A program made the position numbers and the translations under genes. A stretch of DNA of 53,248 nt from Amycolatopsis echigonensis. Its GTDB lineage: Bacteria; Actinomycetota; Actinomycetes; Mycobacteriales; Pseudonocardiaceae. The stretch lies in assembly GCF_014174495.1 (NCBI RefSeq), contig NZ_JACJHR010000063.1:1-53248 (forward strand), read 5' to 3'. Shown here piece by piece: positions 22,453-31,192 of the stretch; positions within the stretch are counted from its first letter, which is position 1; each line of letters starts with the position of its first letter. The notes beneath the pieces were generated by a model. The model worked only from the letters and a program-made list of their open reading frames with translations. It did no database searches and was not told where the DNA came from.

Positions 22453-23399
22453 CAGCGCTTCCCCCCGTCGTCCGTGCCGGGCGCGGCGGTGCCGAACACC
22501 TTGATGAAGAGGAACGCGATGATCGCCACCGTGAGGAAGATCAGCACCGCCATGGTGGAGCCGATCCCGAGGTTGAGCCCCTTGACCAGGTTGTCGTAGG
22601 TCTGCATGGACACCGATCCGGTGTCCTGCGCGCCGCCGGTGAGCACGTAGATGTTGTCGAAAATGCGGAACGCGTCGAGCGTGCGGAACAGCAGCGCGAC
22701 GAGAATCGCCGGTTTCATCACCGGCAGCATCACCTTGGTGAACCGCTGCCACGCGGTCGCGCCGTCCATCGCCGCCGCCTTCAGCAGGTCGTCCGGCACC
22801 AGCGCCAGCCCGGCCATCAGCAGCAGCGCCATGAACGGCGTCGTCTTCCACACCTCGGCGAGAATGATGATGAACAGCGACGGCCACTGGTCGGTCAGCG
22901 GCGCGACCCCTTCGCCGAGCACGTTCGCCAGGTACCCGGTTTTGGGCGTCCACGCGAAATACCACGAGAACGCGGCCACCACGGTGACGATGCCGTACGG
23001 GATCAGGGCGACGGTGCGCACCAGTCCGCGGCCGACGAGCGTGCGGTGCATGATCAGCGCGAGCCCCATGCCGAGCACGAACTCGATCGCCACCGACACG
23101 ACGGTGAGGAACATCGTGGTGCCGAACGCGGTCCACCAGTAGGAATTCGTCAGCACCGCGGCGTAATTGTCGAATCCGATGAACTCGTGCTTCGCCGGGA
23201 ACCGCAGGTCGTAGCGCTGCAGCGAAAGCCAGATCGAATAGACGATCGGGTATCCGGTCACCGCGATCATCACGAGGAACGCGGGCGCGCACAGCCACAG
23301 CCCGAGCCGCCGTTCCGCCTTCTTGCCCTCGGAAAGCGCGGGCTTTCCCTTCCGGTGTGCCGCCTCGCGGCTGGTCGCGGCGGGATCCTGGACGGTCAC
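22452..23399 (-). CDS. sugA: trehalose ABC importer permease, SugA-like
   Basis: A 315-residue permease of the MalF type. A charged N-terminal extension (residues 1-30, Lys/Glu-rich) precedes six membrane helices. The EAA loop is DLLKAAAMDGATAWQRFTKV. The GTG start overlaps the stop of lpqY (GTGA), and its own stop overlaps sugB. It forms the transmembrane channel together with SugB. Like the other genes of the set, it has no separate promoter visible. Confidence 0.92.
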   Translation of the reverse strand: MTVQDPAATSREAAHRKGKPALSEGKKAERRLGLWLCAPAFLVMIAVTGYPIVYSIWLSLQRYDLRFPAKHEFIGFDNYAAVLTNSYWWTAFGTTMFLTVVSVAIEFVLGMGLALIMHRTLVGRGLVRTVALIPYGIVTVVAAFSWYFAWTPKTGYLANVLGEGVAPLTDQWPSLFIIILAEVWKTTPFMALLLMAGLALVPDDLLKAAAMDGATAWQRFTKVMLPVMKPAILVALLFRTLDAFRIFDNIYVLTGGAQDTGSVSMQTYDNLVKGLNLGIGSTMAVLIFLTVAIIAFLFIKVFGTAAPGTDDGGKR

Positions 23400-24715
23400 G
23401 GGATCACTCCCTTCGACTGGAGCGCGTCATCGAGCTGTTCCCGCAATTTCTGCGCGGTCGTCTGCGGATCGATCGCCGCCGGCGGGGAGAGGATCTTCGA
23501 CATCACCGTGGACAGGTTCTGGTACACCGGTGTGAGCGGCCGTACCGCGGCGGTCTTCAGCGCCGACAGGATGGCGTCGCGCATCGGGTATTTCAGGGCC
23601 ATGTTCGGGTTGTCCGCCGAAACCGGCTTCGCCGGATCCACCGGGACGTCGTCGTGGTACACCGACTCGATCGTCGGCGGCACCCCGTCGTTGATCGCCG
23701 ACACCTTCTGGTTTTCCTTGCTGCGCAGGCACAAGGCCGCTTCGTACGCCTCGGGCTTGTGCTGCGAGTAGGCGCTCACCGCCAGGTCGAACCCGCCGAT
23801 CGTGCTCTTCGACGGAACTCCGGGCTTCGCCTGCGGGTACACCGCCCATTTGAAGTGCGACAGGTCCTTCGGCTTTTCCTCGGCGTAGGAGGCGTACACG
23901 AACGGCCAGTTCAGCTCGAACGCGGCATTGCCACGCTGGAACGTCTGCCGGACGTCGTCCTCCTTCTGGTTCGTCAGCGACGGATCGGTAATCCCCGACG
24001 ACGTGACCTTCTTCAGCAGCGCCAGCGCCTGCACCGCACCGTCGTCCATCACGACGGATTTCCCGTCGTCGGAGAGGATGTGCCCGCCGAGCGATTCGAC
24101 CAGCGTGTTGTAGATGACGACCAGGCCCTCGTACTGCGCGCCGGTGAACACGACGGAATACGGCTTGTGCTCGCTCTTGAGCCGCTGCGACATCTGCATC
24201 ATCTCGTCCCACGTCTTCGGCGGGGTCGGGATGATGCGGTCGTCGTACCAGAGCAGCTGCACGTTGGTGTTCTTCGGCGCGGCGTAGAGCTTTCCTTGAT
24301 ACGTCGCGGTGTCCAGCGGGCCCTTGAGGACGCCCTCGGACGCGGCCGTCTTGTTCTGCCCGGTCCACTCGTCGACCCAGCCCGCCTCGGCGAACTCCGA
24401 GACCCACGTGACGTCGAGGCCGAGCACGTCCATCGACGTGTCGCCGGCGGCGAGCCGGCGCGCCATCTGGATCCGCTGGTCGTCCGAACCGCGCTGCAGT
24501 TTGTTGTAGACGATCCGGTACCGCCCGGCTGCGGCCTTGTTGCAGTTGTCGACGACCGTCTGGAAATGGTCCTCCGGGGAGTAGTAGACGTTGATCGTCG
24601 TCCCGGAGGCCGTTCCGCAGCCCGCCACCAGACCGCTGCCCACCACGCCGGCAGCGAGCAACGCCGCCGCGCGCGTAGGTCCTCGTTTCTTTCCGCTGGG
24701 CCGTTTCTTCCCCAT
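23396..24715 (-). CDS. lpqY: trehalose-binding lipoprotein, LpqY-like
   Basis: 439 residues. A basic N-terminus (MGKKRPSGKKRGPTR) and hydrophobic segment lead to the lipobox LVAGC at about residue 32. The mature protein is a family-1 solute-binding protein: INVYYSPEDHFQTVVDNCNK, then DVTWVSEFAEAGW, TYQGKLYAAPKNTNVQLLWY and GGFDLAVSAYS. It captures sugar outside the membrane for SugABC. ATG 24715 has AGGAGG five bases upstream; a longer upstream frame is not used because the signal peptide starts here. It is the first gene of the four-gene operon. Confidence 0.92.
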   Translation of the reverse strand: MGKKRPSGKKRGPTRAAALLAAGVVGSGLVAGCGTASGTTINVYYSPEDHFQTVVDNCNKAAAGRYRIVYNKLQRGSDDQRIQMARRLAAGDTSMDVLGLDVTWVSEFAEAGWVDEWTGQNKTAASEGVLKGPLDTATYQGKLYAAPKNTNVQLLWYDDRIIPTPPKTWDEMMQMSQRLKSEHKPYSVVFTGAQYEGLVVIYNTLVESLGGHILSDDGKSVVMDDGAVQALALLKKVTSSGITDPSLTNQKEDDVRQTFQRGNAAFELNWPFVYASYAEEKPKDLSHFKWAVYPQAKPGVPSKSTIGGFDLAVSAYSQHKPEAYEAALCLRSKENQKVSAINDGVPPTIESVYHDDVPVDPAKPVSADNPNMALKYPMRDAILSALKTAAVRPLTPVYQNLSTVMSKILSPPAAIDPQTTAQKLREQLDDALQSKGVIP

Positions 24716-24956
24716 CCAAGCCTCCTCGCCCATGTGCACACGGCGCCTTTCGACACCGCCCCCAGACAGCACGCCGCGGCGAGGCGGACCCGAGCCAGCA
24801 CCCCGACGTGCCAGTTGCCGGCAGGCCGCGCTGGAGGACACGACCGGCCAACCGGTGTCGGACAACCTATGCCCGGCGATCACGAGCCGCAAGCAGGGTC
24901 AATAACGATTCAGCCGGGTGCGCCGCGTACCACCGGAAAGACTGGAGCAGCGCGGA
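24716..24956 (-). promoter_or_regulatory. upstream region of the lpqY operon
   Basis: About 240 bp without a gene. It should hold the operon promoter, but I could not pick a confident -35/-10 pair. ACCGGCCAACCGGT near 24841-24854 is a short imperfect palindrome that could be an operator. Confidence 0.35.
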
Positions 24957-24992
24957 ATGCGGTTGTTCCATCCGGGTGAACAACCACCGCAT
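24957..24992 (-). terminator. bulged hairpin after the general-stress membrane protein gene
   Basis: ATGCGGTTGTTC pairs with GAACAACCACCGCAT across a nine-base loop with a three-base bulge. It lies 18 bp past the stop of the gene at 25010 and separates it from the lpqY operon. Confidence 0.6.
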
Positions 24993-25009
24993 CGGGGGCG
25001 TGCGGGTAT

Positions 25010-25537
25010 TCAGGCAGTGGCGGGCGGCGGCCGCAACGCCAGCTTGGCGAGCAGTTCCCGCCCCTGCTCGGCGCTGCGCGGCTGGCACAGCACGTCGTAC
25101 CGGCCGGCGACGAGCTGGCTGGCCGACGAGAAATCCCTGCGCCCGCGCGACGCGCGGTAACCGATCGCGGAGAACGCCAGTCCGGACAGGACGCCCAGCA
25201 CCAGCCCGGTCAGCAACTGCAGCGTGAACCCGCCCTGGTTCACGAACATGCCCAGCAGCAGCCCGGCGAACAGGCCGAACCACGCGCCCGACATCGCGCC
25301 CGCGGCCAGCACCCGGCCCCAGGACAGCCGCCCGATGACGCGTTCGACCAGCATCAGGTCGACGCCGACGATCGTCACGTCGGTGACCGCGAACTCGCTT
25401 TCGGCCAGGAAGTCGACCGCCTGCTGCGCCTCGCCGTAGGTCGAGTACGACCCGATCGGCCAGCCGGTGGGCGGCGTCGGGAGCCGCGGCAGCCCGGCCG
25501 GGCCCTGACCGCCTCCAAAGGGACTGCTCACCATCAT
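25010..25537 (-). CDS. general-stress-protein-17M-like membrane protein
   Basis: About 175 residues. After a Pro/Gly-rich start comes a ferredoxin-like domain (SYSTYGEAQQAVDFL to VTDVTIVGVDL), typical of general stress protein 17M-like proteins. A long hydrophobic hairpin (GAMSGAWFGLFAGLLLGMF and LQLLTGLVLGVLSGLAFSAI) and a C-terminal domain resembling the N-terminal one (AGRYDVLCQP) follow. Several in-frame starts are clustered at 25531-25540; ATG 25537 is used. Next to the trehalose operon as in mycobacteria (Rv1234, from memory). Function unknown. Confidence 0.75.
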   Translation of the reverse strand: MMVSSPFGGGQGPAGLPRLPTPPTGWPIGSYSTYGEAQQAVDFLAESEFAVTDVTIVGVDLMLVERVIGRLSWGRVLAAGAMSGAWFGLFAGLLLGMFVNQGGFTLQLLTGLVLGVLSGLAFSAIGYRASRGRRDFSSASQLVAGRYDVLCQPRSAEQGRELLAKLALRPPPATA

Positions 25538-25614
25538 CACCTGCGCTCGTCCGGTCCGAGAGTTTCTATCTTGTCAAGAACCGGCGGAGCGCGCGAACTC
25601 CGGCGAAGCGGGGG

Positions 25615-26805
25615 TCAGGCTTTGTAATCCCGCAGCAGGCCGCGGCTGATGATGGTTTTCTGGATTTCGCTGGTGCCCTCGCCGATCAGCAGGAACGGCG
25701 CCTCGCGCATCAGGCGCTCGATCTCGTATTCCTTCGAATAGCCGTACCCGCCGTGGATCCGGAACGCTTCCTGGGTCACCTCGGCGCAGTACTCGCTGGC
25801 GATCAGCTTCGCCATGCCCGCCTCGACGTCGTTGCGCGCACCGGAATCCTTCAACCGCGCCGCGTTCACCATCATCAAATGCGCGGCCTCGACCTTGGTC
25901 GCCATCTCCGCCAGCTTGAACGCGATCGCCTGGTGCTGGGCGATCGGCTTGCCGAACGTCGAACGCTGCTGCGCATACGCGATCGCCAGCTCGAACGACC
26001 GGATCGCGATCCCGCACGCCCGCGCCGCCACGTTCACCCGGCCGACCTCGACGCCGTCCATCATGTACGAGAAGCCCTTGCCCGGAGCCTCGCCCAGCAC
26101 CTTGTCCGCACCGATCTTGAAGCCGTCGAACACCGCCTCGGTGGTGTCGACGCCCTTGTAGCCCATTTTGTCGATCTTGCCCGGGATGGTCAGCCCCGGA
26201 AGCACCTCGCCGAACCCGGTCGGCTTCTCCACCAGGAACGTCGTCAGGTTCTGATGAGCCTTCTCCGCGCCCTCGTCCGTCTTCACCAGCAGCGCGATCA
26301 GGTTCGACGAGCCGCCGTTGGTCAGCCACATCTTCGCGCCGTCGATCACGTAGCCGTCGCCGTCGCGCTTGGCGCGGGTCTTGATCGCCGCCACGTCCGA
26401 ACCCAGATCCGGCTCCGACATCGAGAACGACCCGCGGATCTCGCCGGTCGCCATCCGCGGCAGGAAATGCTGCTTCTGCTCCGGCGTACCGTGCTGCTTG
26501 ATCATGTGCGCCACGATGAAGTGCGTGTTGATCACGCCGGACACGCTCATCCAGCCGCGCGCGATTTCCTCGACCACCAGCGCGTAGGTCAGCAGAGACT
26601 CGCCGAGGCCGCCGTACTCCTCGGGGATGGTGAGCCCGAACAGGCCCATCTCCTTCATGCCCTCGACGATCTCCGCCGGATACTCGTCGGCGTGCTCCAG
26701 CGCCTGCGCGTGCGGGATGATCTCCTTGTCCACGAACGACCGCACCGTGGACAGAATCTCCTGCTGCACATCGGTCAGACCGGCGGTCCTGGCGAGACGG
26801 GCCAT
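25615..26805 (-). CDS. acyl-CoA dehydrogenase
   Basis: A 396-residue flavoenzyme with the standard three-domain plan. SMSEPDLGSDVAAI is the FAD/substrate loop, MWLTNGG the middle-domain strand, and RSTFGKPIAQHQAI and FRIHGGYGYSKEYEIERL the C-terminal signatures. Near the end LIGEGTSEIQKTII supplies the Glu at the usual catalytic-base position of short- and medium-chain enzymes. It introduces a 2,3-double bond into acyl-CoA in beta-oxidation or branched amino-acid breakdown; chain specificity cannot be read. ATG at 26805. It stands alone in its direction here. Confidence 0.93.
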   Translation of the reverse strand: MARLARTAGLTDVQQEILSTVRSFVDKEIIPHAQALEHADEYPAEIVEGMKEMGLFGLTIPEEYGGLGESLLTYALVVEEIARGWMSVSGVINTHFIVAHMIKQHGTPEQKQHFLPRMATGEIRGSFSMSEPDLGSDVAAIKTRAKRDGDGYVIDGAKMWLTNGGSSNLIALLVKTDEGAEKAHQNLTTFLVEKPTGFGEVLPGLTIPGKIDKMGYKGVDTTEAVFDGFKIGADKVLGEAPGKGFSYMMDGVEVGRVNVAARACGIAIRSFELAIAYAQQRSTFGKPIAQHQAIAFKLAEMATKVEAAHLMMVNAARLKDSGARNDVEAGMAKLIASEYCAEVTQEAFRIHGGYGYSKEYEIERLMREAPFLLIGEGTSEIQKTIISRGLLRDYKA

Positions 26806-26962
26806 CGGTGGGCTCCCTTCGGCGGCTGCACCGGGGCTCCCGGCACTGGGTTACCGGGGAGTATGACTGGTTCGCGCCCGAGCGGCTATGAGGGTGCTCA
26901 CGCCCGGGCCGGGTTTCCCCCGTTAGGCTGCTGATCCACCCGAAACCGCGAGAAGGATCCCG

Positions 26963-27307
26963 ATGAGCGAGGCCGGCGACGACCAGGACGAGCCCGCTGG
27001 CCGCGACGGCTACCTGCACCCGTCGTACGAGCACCAGCCCTATCCGCCGCGGGGCCCGCAGCCCGGCGCGGGGCTCGCGCTCGGGTCTCTGGTGTGCTCG
27101 ATCGCCGGGTTCGTGCTGTGCGCACCGATGGCCATCGCGGGCATCGTGATGGGGCACGTCGCGTTCTACCGGGCCCGCCGCGGCCGCGGCACCGGCGGCG
27201 CGCTCGCGGTCGCCGGGTTCGTGATCGGCTACGCCGCGCTGATCGTCTGGGGCATCGCCATCCCGCTGATCCTGCACGCGCTGGCCCAGTCCGGGGTTTT
27301 CGGCTGA
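26963..27307 (+). CDS. DUF4190 membrane protein (copy 1)
   Basis: A 114-residue protein. A 35-residue acidic/Pro-rich cytoplasmic start leads to two membrane helices: GLALGSLVCSIAGFVLCAP, then GIVMGHVAFYRARR as a loop, then GGALAVAGFVIGYAALIVWG. This is the DUF4190 pattern. ATG 26963 has AAGGA six bases upstream. A second DUF4190 gene follows after 58 bp, so the two are probably a tandem duplication. Rv1233c in M. tuberculosis occupies the equivalent place by memory. No function is known. Confidence 0.85.
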   Translation: MSEAGDDQDEPAGRDGYLHPSYEHQPYPPRGPQPGAGLALGSLVCSIAGFVLCAPMAIAGIVMGHVAFYRARRGRGTGGALAVAGFVIGYAALIVWGIAIPLILHALAQSGVFG

Positions 27308-27365
27308 TGCCGCGGCGATTCCCCGGTAGCGTCGACCTTCGAACCCGGCACCCGAGGGAGCCCCG

Positions 27366-27956
27366 ATGACCACTCCGTCCGACCGCGATCCGGCGTACGA
27401 ACCTCCGCCGACCGCGGACCCAGCTCCGTACGAGCCGCCGGCCACCGCCGAGCCCGCGCCGTACGAGGCTCCGGCGGACGCTGTCTCGTCTGTTCCGGAG
27501 GCGGACTCGCCGGTTCCGCCGCCGGGGTGGACCGCGCCCGACCCGGGACCGGTCGCGGTGCTGCCCGGCGACCAACCGGCCGCCGCCGCGCAACCGCCCG
27601 CGACGCCGTATCCCGTTGCGCCGCAACCGGGTCCGTTCGCTCCGCCGCCCGGGTACCAGAGCTTCCCGGCTCCGCCGCCGTACGGCGCGGCCTACCAGCC
27701 GTACCCGAATCCCGGCGACAGCGGCCTCGCGATCGGCGCGCTGGTGTGTTCGCTGATCGGCCTGGTGACCTGCGTCCTCGCGATTCCCGGCATCGCGATG
27801 GGGCACGTCGCGCTGGCCAAGGCCAACCGCAACGAAGCGGGCGGGCGCACCATGGCGCTCTCGGCCGTGGTGCTCGGCTACGTGACGGTCGCGCTGTGGG
27901 GCAGTTTCTTCGTGACGCTGATGGTCCTCGGCTTCAACGGCTACCTCGACCGCTGA
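27366..27956 (+). CDS. DUF4190 membrane protein (copy 2) with proline-rich N-terminus
   Basis: A 196-residue paralogue of the preceding gene. The first ~115 residues are Pro/Ala/Tyr-rich (repeats of YEPP, PAPYE and YGAAYQPYPNPG), followed by the DUF4190 core GLAIGALVCSLIGLVTCVL, GIAMGHVALAKANR and a second helix. The extended Pro-rich tail could be a protein-interaction tether. Its last 16 bases overlap the 3' end of the convergent SPFH gene. Confidence 0.82.
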   Translation: MTTPSDRDPAYEPPPTADPAPYEPPATAEPAPYEAPADAVSSVPEADSPVPPPGWTAPDPGPVAVLPGDQPAAAAQPPATPYPVAPQPGPFAPPPGYQSFPAPPPYGAAYQPYPNPGDSGLAIGALVCSLIGLVTCVLAIPGIAMGHVALAKANRNEAGGRTMALSAVVLGYVTVALWGSFFVTLMVLGFNGYLDR

Positions 27957-28825
27957 TCCGGAACCTCGCTCGCGTCGCCCTCGAGCGGGGCGACCTGGCC
28001 GTTGCTGACCTTTTCCGGGACCGGCTCCGCCGACGTCCGCGGCTCCGGCGGTTTCGCGGCCGGTTGCACCGCGGGGTCGGTCCGCGCGTCCAGGAACCGC
28101 AGCAACTCCACCGGGAACGGCAGCACCAGCGTCGAGTTCTTCTCCGCCGACACCTGGACCACCGTCTCCAGCAGCCGCAGCTGCAGTGCCGCCGGGGTGT
28201 CCGCCATCGTCGCGGCGGCCTGGGCGAGCTTGTGCGACGCCTGCAGTTCGCCGTCCGCGGAGATCACCCGGGCGCGGCGTTCGCGTTCGGCCTCCGCCTG
28301 GCGCGACATCGAGCGTTTCATCGACTCCGGCAGCGCGACGTCCTTGATCTCCACCCGGTCGATGTGGATGCCCCAGTCCAGCGCCGGGCTGTCGATCATC
28401 AGCTCGAGGCCCTCGTTGAGCCGTTCGCGGTTCGACAGCAGGTCGTCCAGGTCGCTCTTGCCGATGATGGACCGCAGCGACGTCTGCGCGACCTGGCCGA
28501 TCGCGGACCGGTAGTCCTGCACGTGGACCGCGGCCAGCACCGGGTCGATCACCTTGAAGTACACGACCGCGTCCACCCGGACCGTGACGTTGTCGCGGGT
28601 GATGCCGTCCTGCGCGGGCACCGGCAGGGTCACGACCTGCATGTTCACCTTCTGCATGCGGTCGGCTATCGGCACCAGCAGCGCGAGGCCGGGGTCGCGG
28701 ACCTGCGGCCGCACCCGTCCGAACCGGAACACCAGTCCGCGTTCGTACTGCTTCACCACGCGCACGGCTGAGCCGAGCCACACCCCGCCCGCGACGACTA
28801 CTGCGCTGACAATCTCGACGATCAT
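27941..28825 (-). CDS. SPFH/Band 7 (slipin-type) membrane protein
   Basis: 294 residues. An N-terminal membrane anchor (VSAVVVAGGVWLGSAV) is followed by the SPFH core: VKQYERGLVFRFGR, then VPVPAQ-like and ITRDNVTVRVDAVVYFK segments, and QTSLRSIIGKSDLDDLLSNR. A coiled coil SRQAEAERERRARVISADGE and a Pro-rich tail follow. Slipins oligomerise into membrane microdomain scaffolds and often partner with a NfeD protein; none is seen next to it here. ATG 28825. It overlaps the DUF4190 gene by 16 bp at its 3' end. Confidence 0.9.
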   Translation of the reverse strand: MIVEIVSAVVVAGGVWLGSAVRVVKQYERGLVFRFGRVRPQVRDPGLALLVPIADRMQKVNMQVVTLPVPAQDGITRDNVTVRVDAVVYFKVIDPVLAAVHVQDYRSAIGQVAQTSLRSIIGKSDLDDLLSNRERLNEGLELMIDSPALDWGIHIDRVEIKDVALPESMKRSMSRQAEAERERRARVISADGELQASHKLAQAAATMADTPAALQLRLLETVVQVSAEKNSTLVLPFPVELLRFLDARTDPAVQPAAKPPEPRTSAEPVPEKVSNGQVAPLEGDASEVPDQRSR

Positions 28826-28909
28826 GGCAGCTCCCGGGTTCGCCGACCCTTATCCATTCACTGTACGCGCGCGCGAAACCCCCGGAAACGGTTTGCGAGG
28901 CCGACCAGG

Positions 28910-29824
28910 ATGGGCGTTGTGACCGTTTGGGAGATCCCGCCCGCCTTCGCCGAACGCGCCCCCAAGGTGCTGGGTCCGGAAGCCGTCCCGTGGATCGCGT
29001 CGCTGCCCGCGCTCGCGGAGCGGTATGCCCGGAAATGGCAGCTGGAATTCGAGGACACCGCCCGGCACGGTTACGTCGGCGTCGTCCAGCCCGCCCGGCG
29101 TGCGGACGGCTCCCGCGTCGTGCTCAAACTCGGCTGGGTGGAAGAAGAATCGCGCGACGAGCCGCTCGCACTGTCCACATGGGCCGGTCGAGGAGCGGTG
29201 CTGCTGCACGAATCCGTGCCCGAGGACGGCGCGATGCTGCTGGAGCGCCTCGACGACAGCCGGACGCTGGAGGATGAACCTCTGCTGTCCGCCGTCGAAA
29301 TCCTGAGCGAACTCGCGCGGCGGCTCGCGGTGCCCGCGCCGGCCGGGCTCACCCGCACGCTGTCCGGCGTCGCCGAGGAACTGCTCGAAGAACTGCCGCG
29401 CTCGTGGCGGGAACTGGGCGAACCGCTCCCCCGCCGCGAACTGGACGCGGCGCTGGAGGTGTGCCGCGACCTCGGTCCGGAAGCGGGAAACGCGCTGGTG
29501 AACGAGGATCTGCACTACGAGAACGTGCTGTCCGGCACCCGCGAACCGTGGCTGGTGATCGACCCGAAACCGCTCGCCGGCGATCTCGAGTACGGCGCGC
29601 TTTCGTTGCTGTGGAACCGGTTCAGCGAATCCACACTGGACTCGAAGCTCGCCGCGAGCGGTCTGGACCGCGATCGCGCCAAGGCCTGGACGCTCGTCCG
29701 GGCGGTGCGGAACCGGCTGTGGCACGCGCAGGATCTGGTCGATTTCGGCGGATTGCCCGAGGACGACGACGGCCCGTCCGCCGAGGCGCTGCCCTCGCTG
29801 ACCCGATGGGCGCTCGTAAGCTGA
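28910..29824 (+). CDS. aminoglycoside/hydroxyurea phosphotransferase-like kinase
   Basis: A 304-residue protein of the APH(6)/hydroxyurea-kinase family. RHGYVGVVQPARR and VVLKLGW form the nucleotide-binding sheet with its Lys. The catalytic loop is VNEDLHYENVL, with the Asp, His and Asn of the HxDxxxxN class in a degenerate form. The magnesium motif is LVIDPKPLAGDLEYG. Such kinases inactivate aminoglycosides or small hydroxylated compounds, but chromosomal homologues in actinomycetes are mostly uncharacterised. ATG 28910 is used; GTG 28919 with AGGA eight bases upstream is equally possible. It is divergent from the SPFH gene. Confidence 0.8.
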   Translation: MGVVTVWEIPPAFAERAPKVLGPEAVPWIASLPALAERYARKWQLEFEDTARHGYVGVVQPARRADGSRVVLKLGWVEEESRDEPLALSTWAGRGAVLLHESVPEDGAMLLERLDDSRTLEDEPLLSAVEILSELARRLAVPAPAGLTRTLSGVAEELLEELPRSWRELGEPLPRRELDAALEVCRDLGPEAGNALVNEDLHYENVLSGTREPWLVIDPKPLAGDLEYGALSLLWNRFSESTLDSKLAASGLDRDRAKAWTLVRAVRNRLWHAQDLVDFGGLPEDDDGPSAEALPSLTRWALVS

Positions 29825-29881
29825 GAATTCGCCGAGTCTCGGTGCGAGCGCGCTCGGGCCTCAGCCGATAGTGTCGGCGCC

Positions 29882-31192
29882 ATGGCAGGCACAAACCGGG
29901 TTTACGCAGCACAGCTCGCAGGTCTGCCGGTGTTCGGGCCCGACGGGGAGTCGATCGGCAAGGTCCGCGACGTCGTCGCCGGGCTGCGGCTGGACCACCA
30001 GCCGCCGCGGGTCCTCGGCATGGTCGTGGAGCTGGCGACCCGGCGGCGGGTGTTCGTGCCCATGCTGCGCGTCACGTCGATCGAACCGAACGCCGTGACG
30101 CTGGCTACCGGTTCGGTCAACATGCGGCATTTCCACCAGCGGCCCAACGAGGTTCTGGTGTGCGGGCAGCTCCTCGACGCGCACGCGACGCTCGCCGGCA
30201 CGGACACCCGGGTGACCGTGGTCGACGCGGCGATGGAGCCGACCCGCACACGGGACTGGGTACTGGCGAAAGTCGCGGTCCGCGAACGGTCCGCCCGGCT
30301 GGCGCTGGGCAGGCGGCGCACCGCGATGCAGGTGCTGCCGTGGAACGAGGTCGGCGGGCTCGGGCTCACCGACCTCACCGGACAGCCGCAAGGCGCGGGC
30401 CAGCTGCTGATGCTGTTCGACACGATGCGCGCGGTCGACGTCGCGGCGACCCGGCGCGACCTGCCGATGAAGCGCAGGCACGAGGTCGCCGACGCGATGG
30501 ACGACGAACGGCTCGCGGACGTCATCGAGGAGCTTCCCGAGGACGACCAGAAGGAACTGCTCGCCTATCTCGCCGAGGAACGCGCCGCGGACATCCTCGA
30601 GGCGATGAACCCGGACGACGCCGCCGACCTGCTCGCCGAACTCGCCCCGGCCGAGCAGAACAGGCTGCTGGAACTGATGGAGCCGGAGGAATCCGCGCCG
30701 GTCAGACGGCTGCTGGCGTATTCGTCGGACACCGCGGGCGGTCTGATGACGCCGGAACCGGTGGTGCTGACGCCGGACGCGACGATCGCCGAGGCGCTGG
30801 CGCACATCCGCAACGCCGAACTCCCCGCCGCGCTCGCCAGCATGGTGTTCGTGTGCCGTCCGCCGACCGAAACGCCGACCGGCCGGTTCGTCGGCGTCGT
30901 GCACTTCCAGCGGCTGCTGCGCGAACCGCCCGCCGAACTGGTGGCCAGCGCGGTGGACACCGACCTCACCGCACTGCGCCCGGAGGCGACGTTGTCCGAG
31001 GTGACCCGGTATTTCGCGGCGTACAACCTGGCCTGCGGCCCGGTCGTCGACGCCGAAGACCATCTGCTCGGCGCCGTCACCGTCGACGACGTCCTCGACC
31101 ATCTGCTGCCCGACGACTGGCGCGAAACCGGACTGCACGACGTGACCGATGGCGCTGACAGCGCCGATCTCCAGGAGGCCGACCGTGGCTGA
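29882..31192 (+). CDS. PRC-barrel/MgtE-N/CBS protein without membrane domain
   Basis: 436 residues in the order of an MgtE cytoplasmic region but lacking the channel. A PRC-barrel-like start (VYAAQLAGLPVFGPDGESIG) is followed by a repeated barrel. A helical MgtE-N superhelix (DERLADVIEELPEDDQKEL, ADILEAMNPDDAADLLAEL) and a pair of CBS motifs (SDTAGGLMTPEPVVLTPDAT and LRPEATLSEVTRYFAAY) come next. The CBS pair would bind nucleotides or Mg2+. The family equivalent in mycobacteria is Rv1232c as I recall. A sensor or accessory in Mg2+ homeostasis is plausible. It overlaps the next gene by eight bases. Confidence 0.88.
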   Translation: MAGTNRVYAAQLAGLPVFGPDGESIGKVRDVVAGLRLDHQPPRVLGMVVELATRRRVFVPMLRVTSIEPNAVTLATGSVNMRHFHQRPNEVLVCGQLLDAHATLAGTDTRVTVVDAAMEPTRTRDWVLAKVAVRERSARLALGRRRTAMQVLPWNEVGGLGLTDLTGQPQGAGQLLMLFDTMRAVDVAATRRDLPMKRRHEVADAMDDERLADVIEELPEDDQKELLAYLAEERAADILEAMNPDDAADLLAELAPAEQNRLLELMEPEESAPVRRLLAYSSDTAGGLMTPEPVVLTPDATIAEALAHIRNAELPAALASMVFVCRPPTETPTGRFVGVVHFQRLLREPPAELVASAVDTDLTALRPEATLSEVTRYFAAYNLACGPVVDAEDHLLGAVTVDDVLDHLLPDDWRETGLHDVTDGADSADLQEADRG

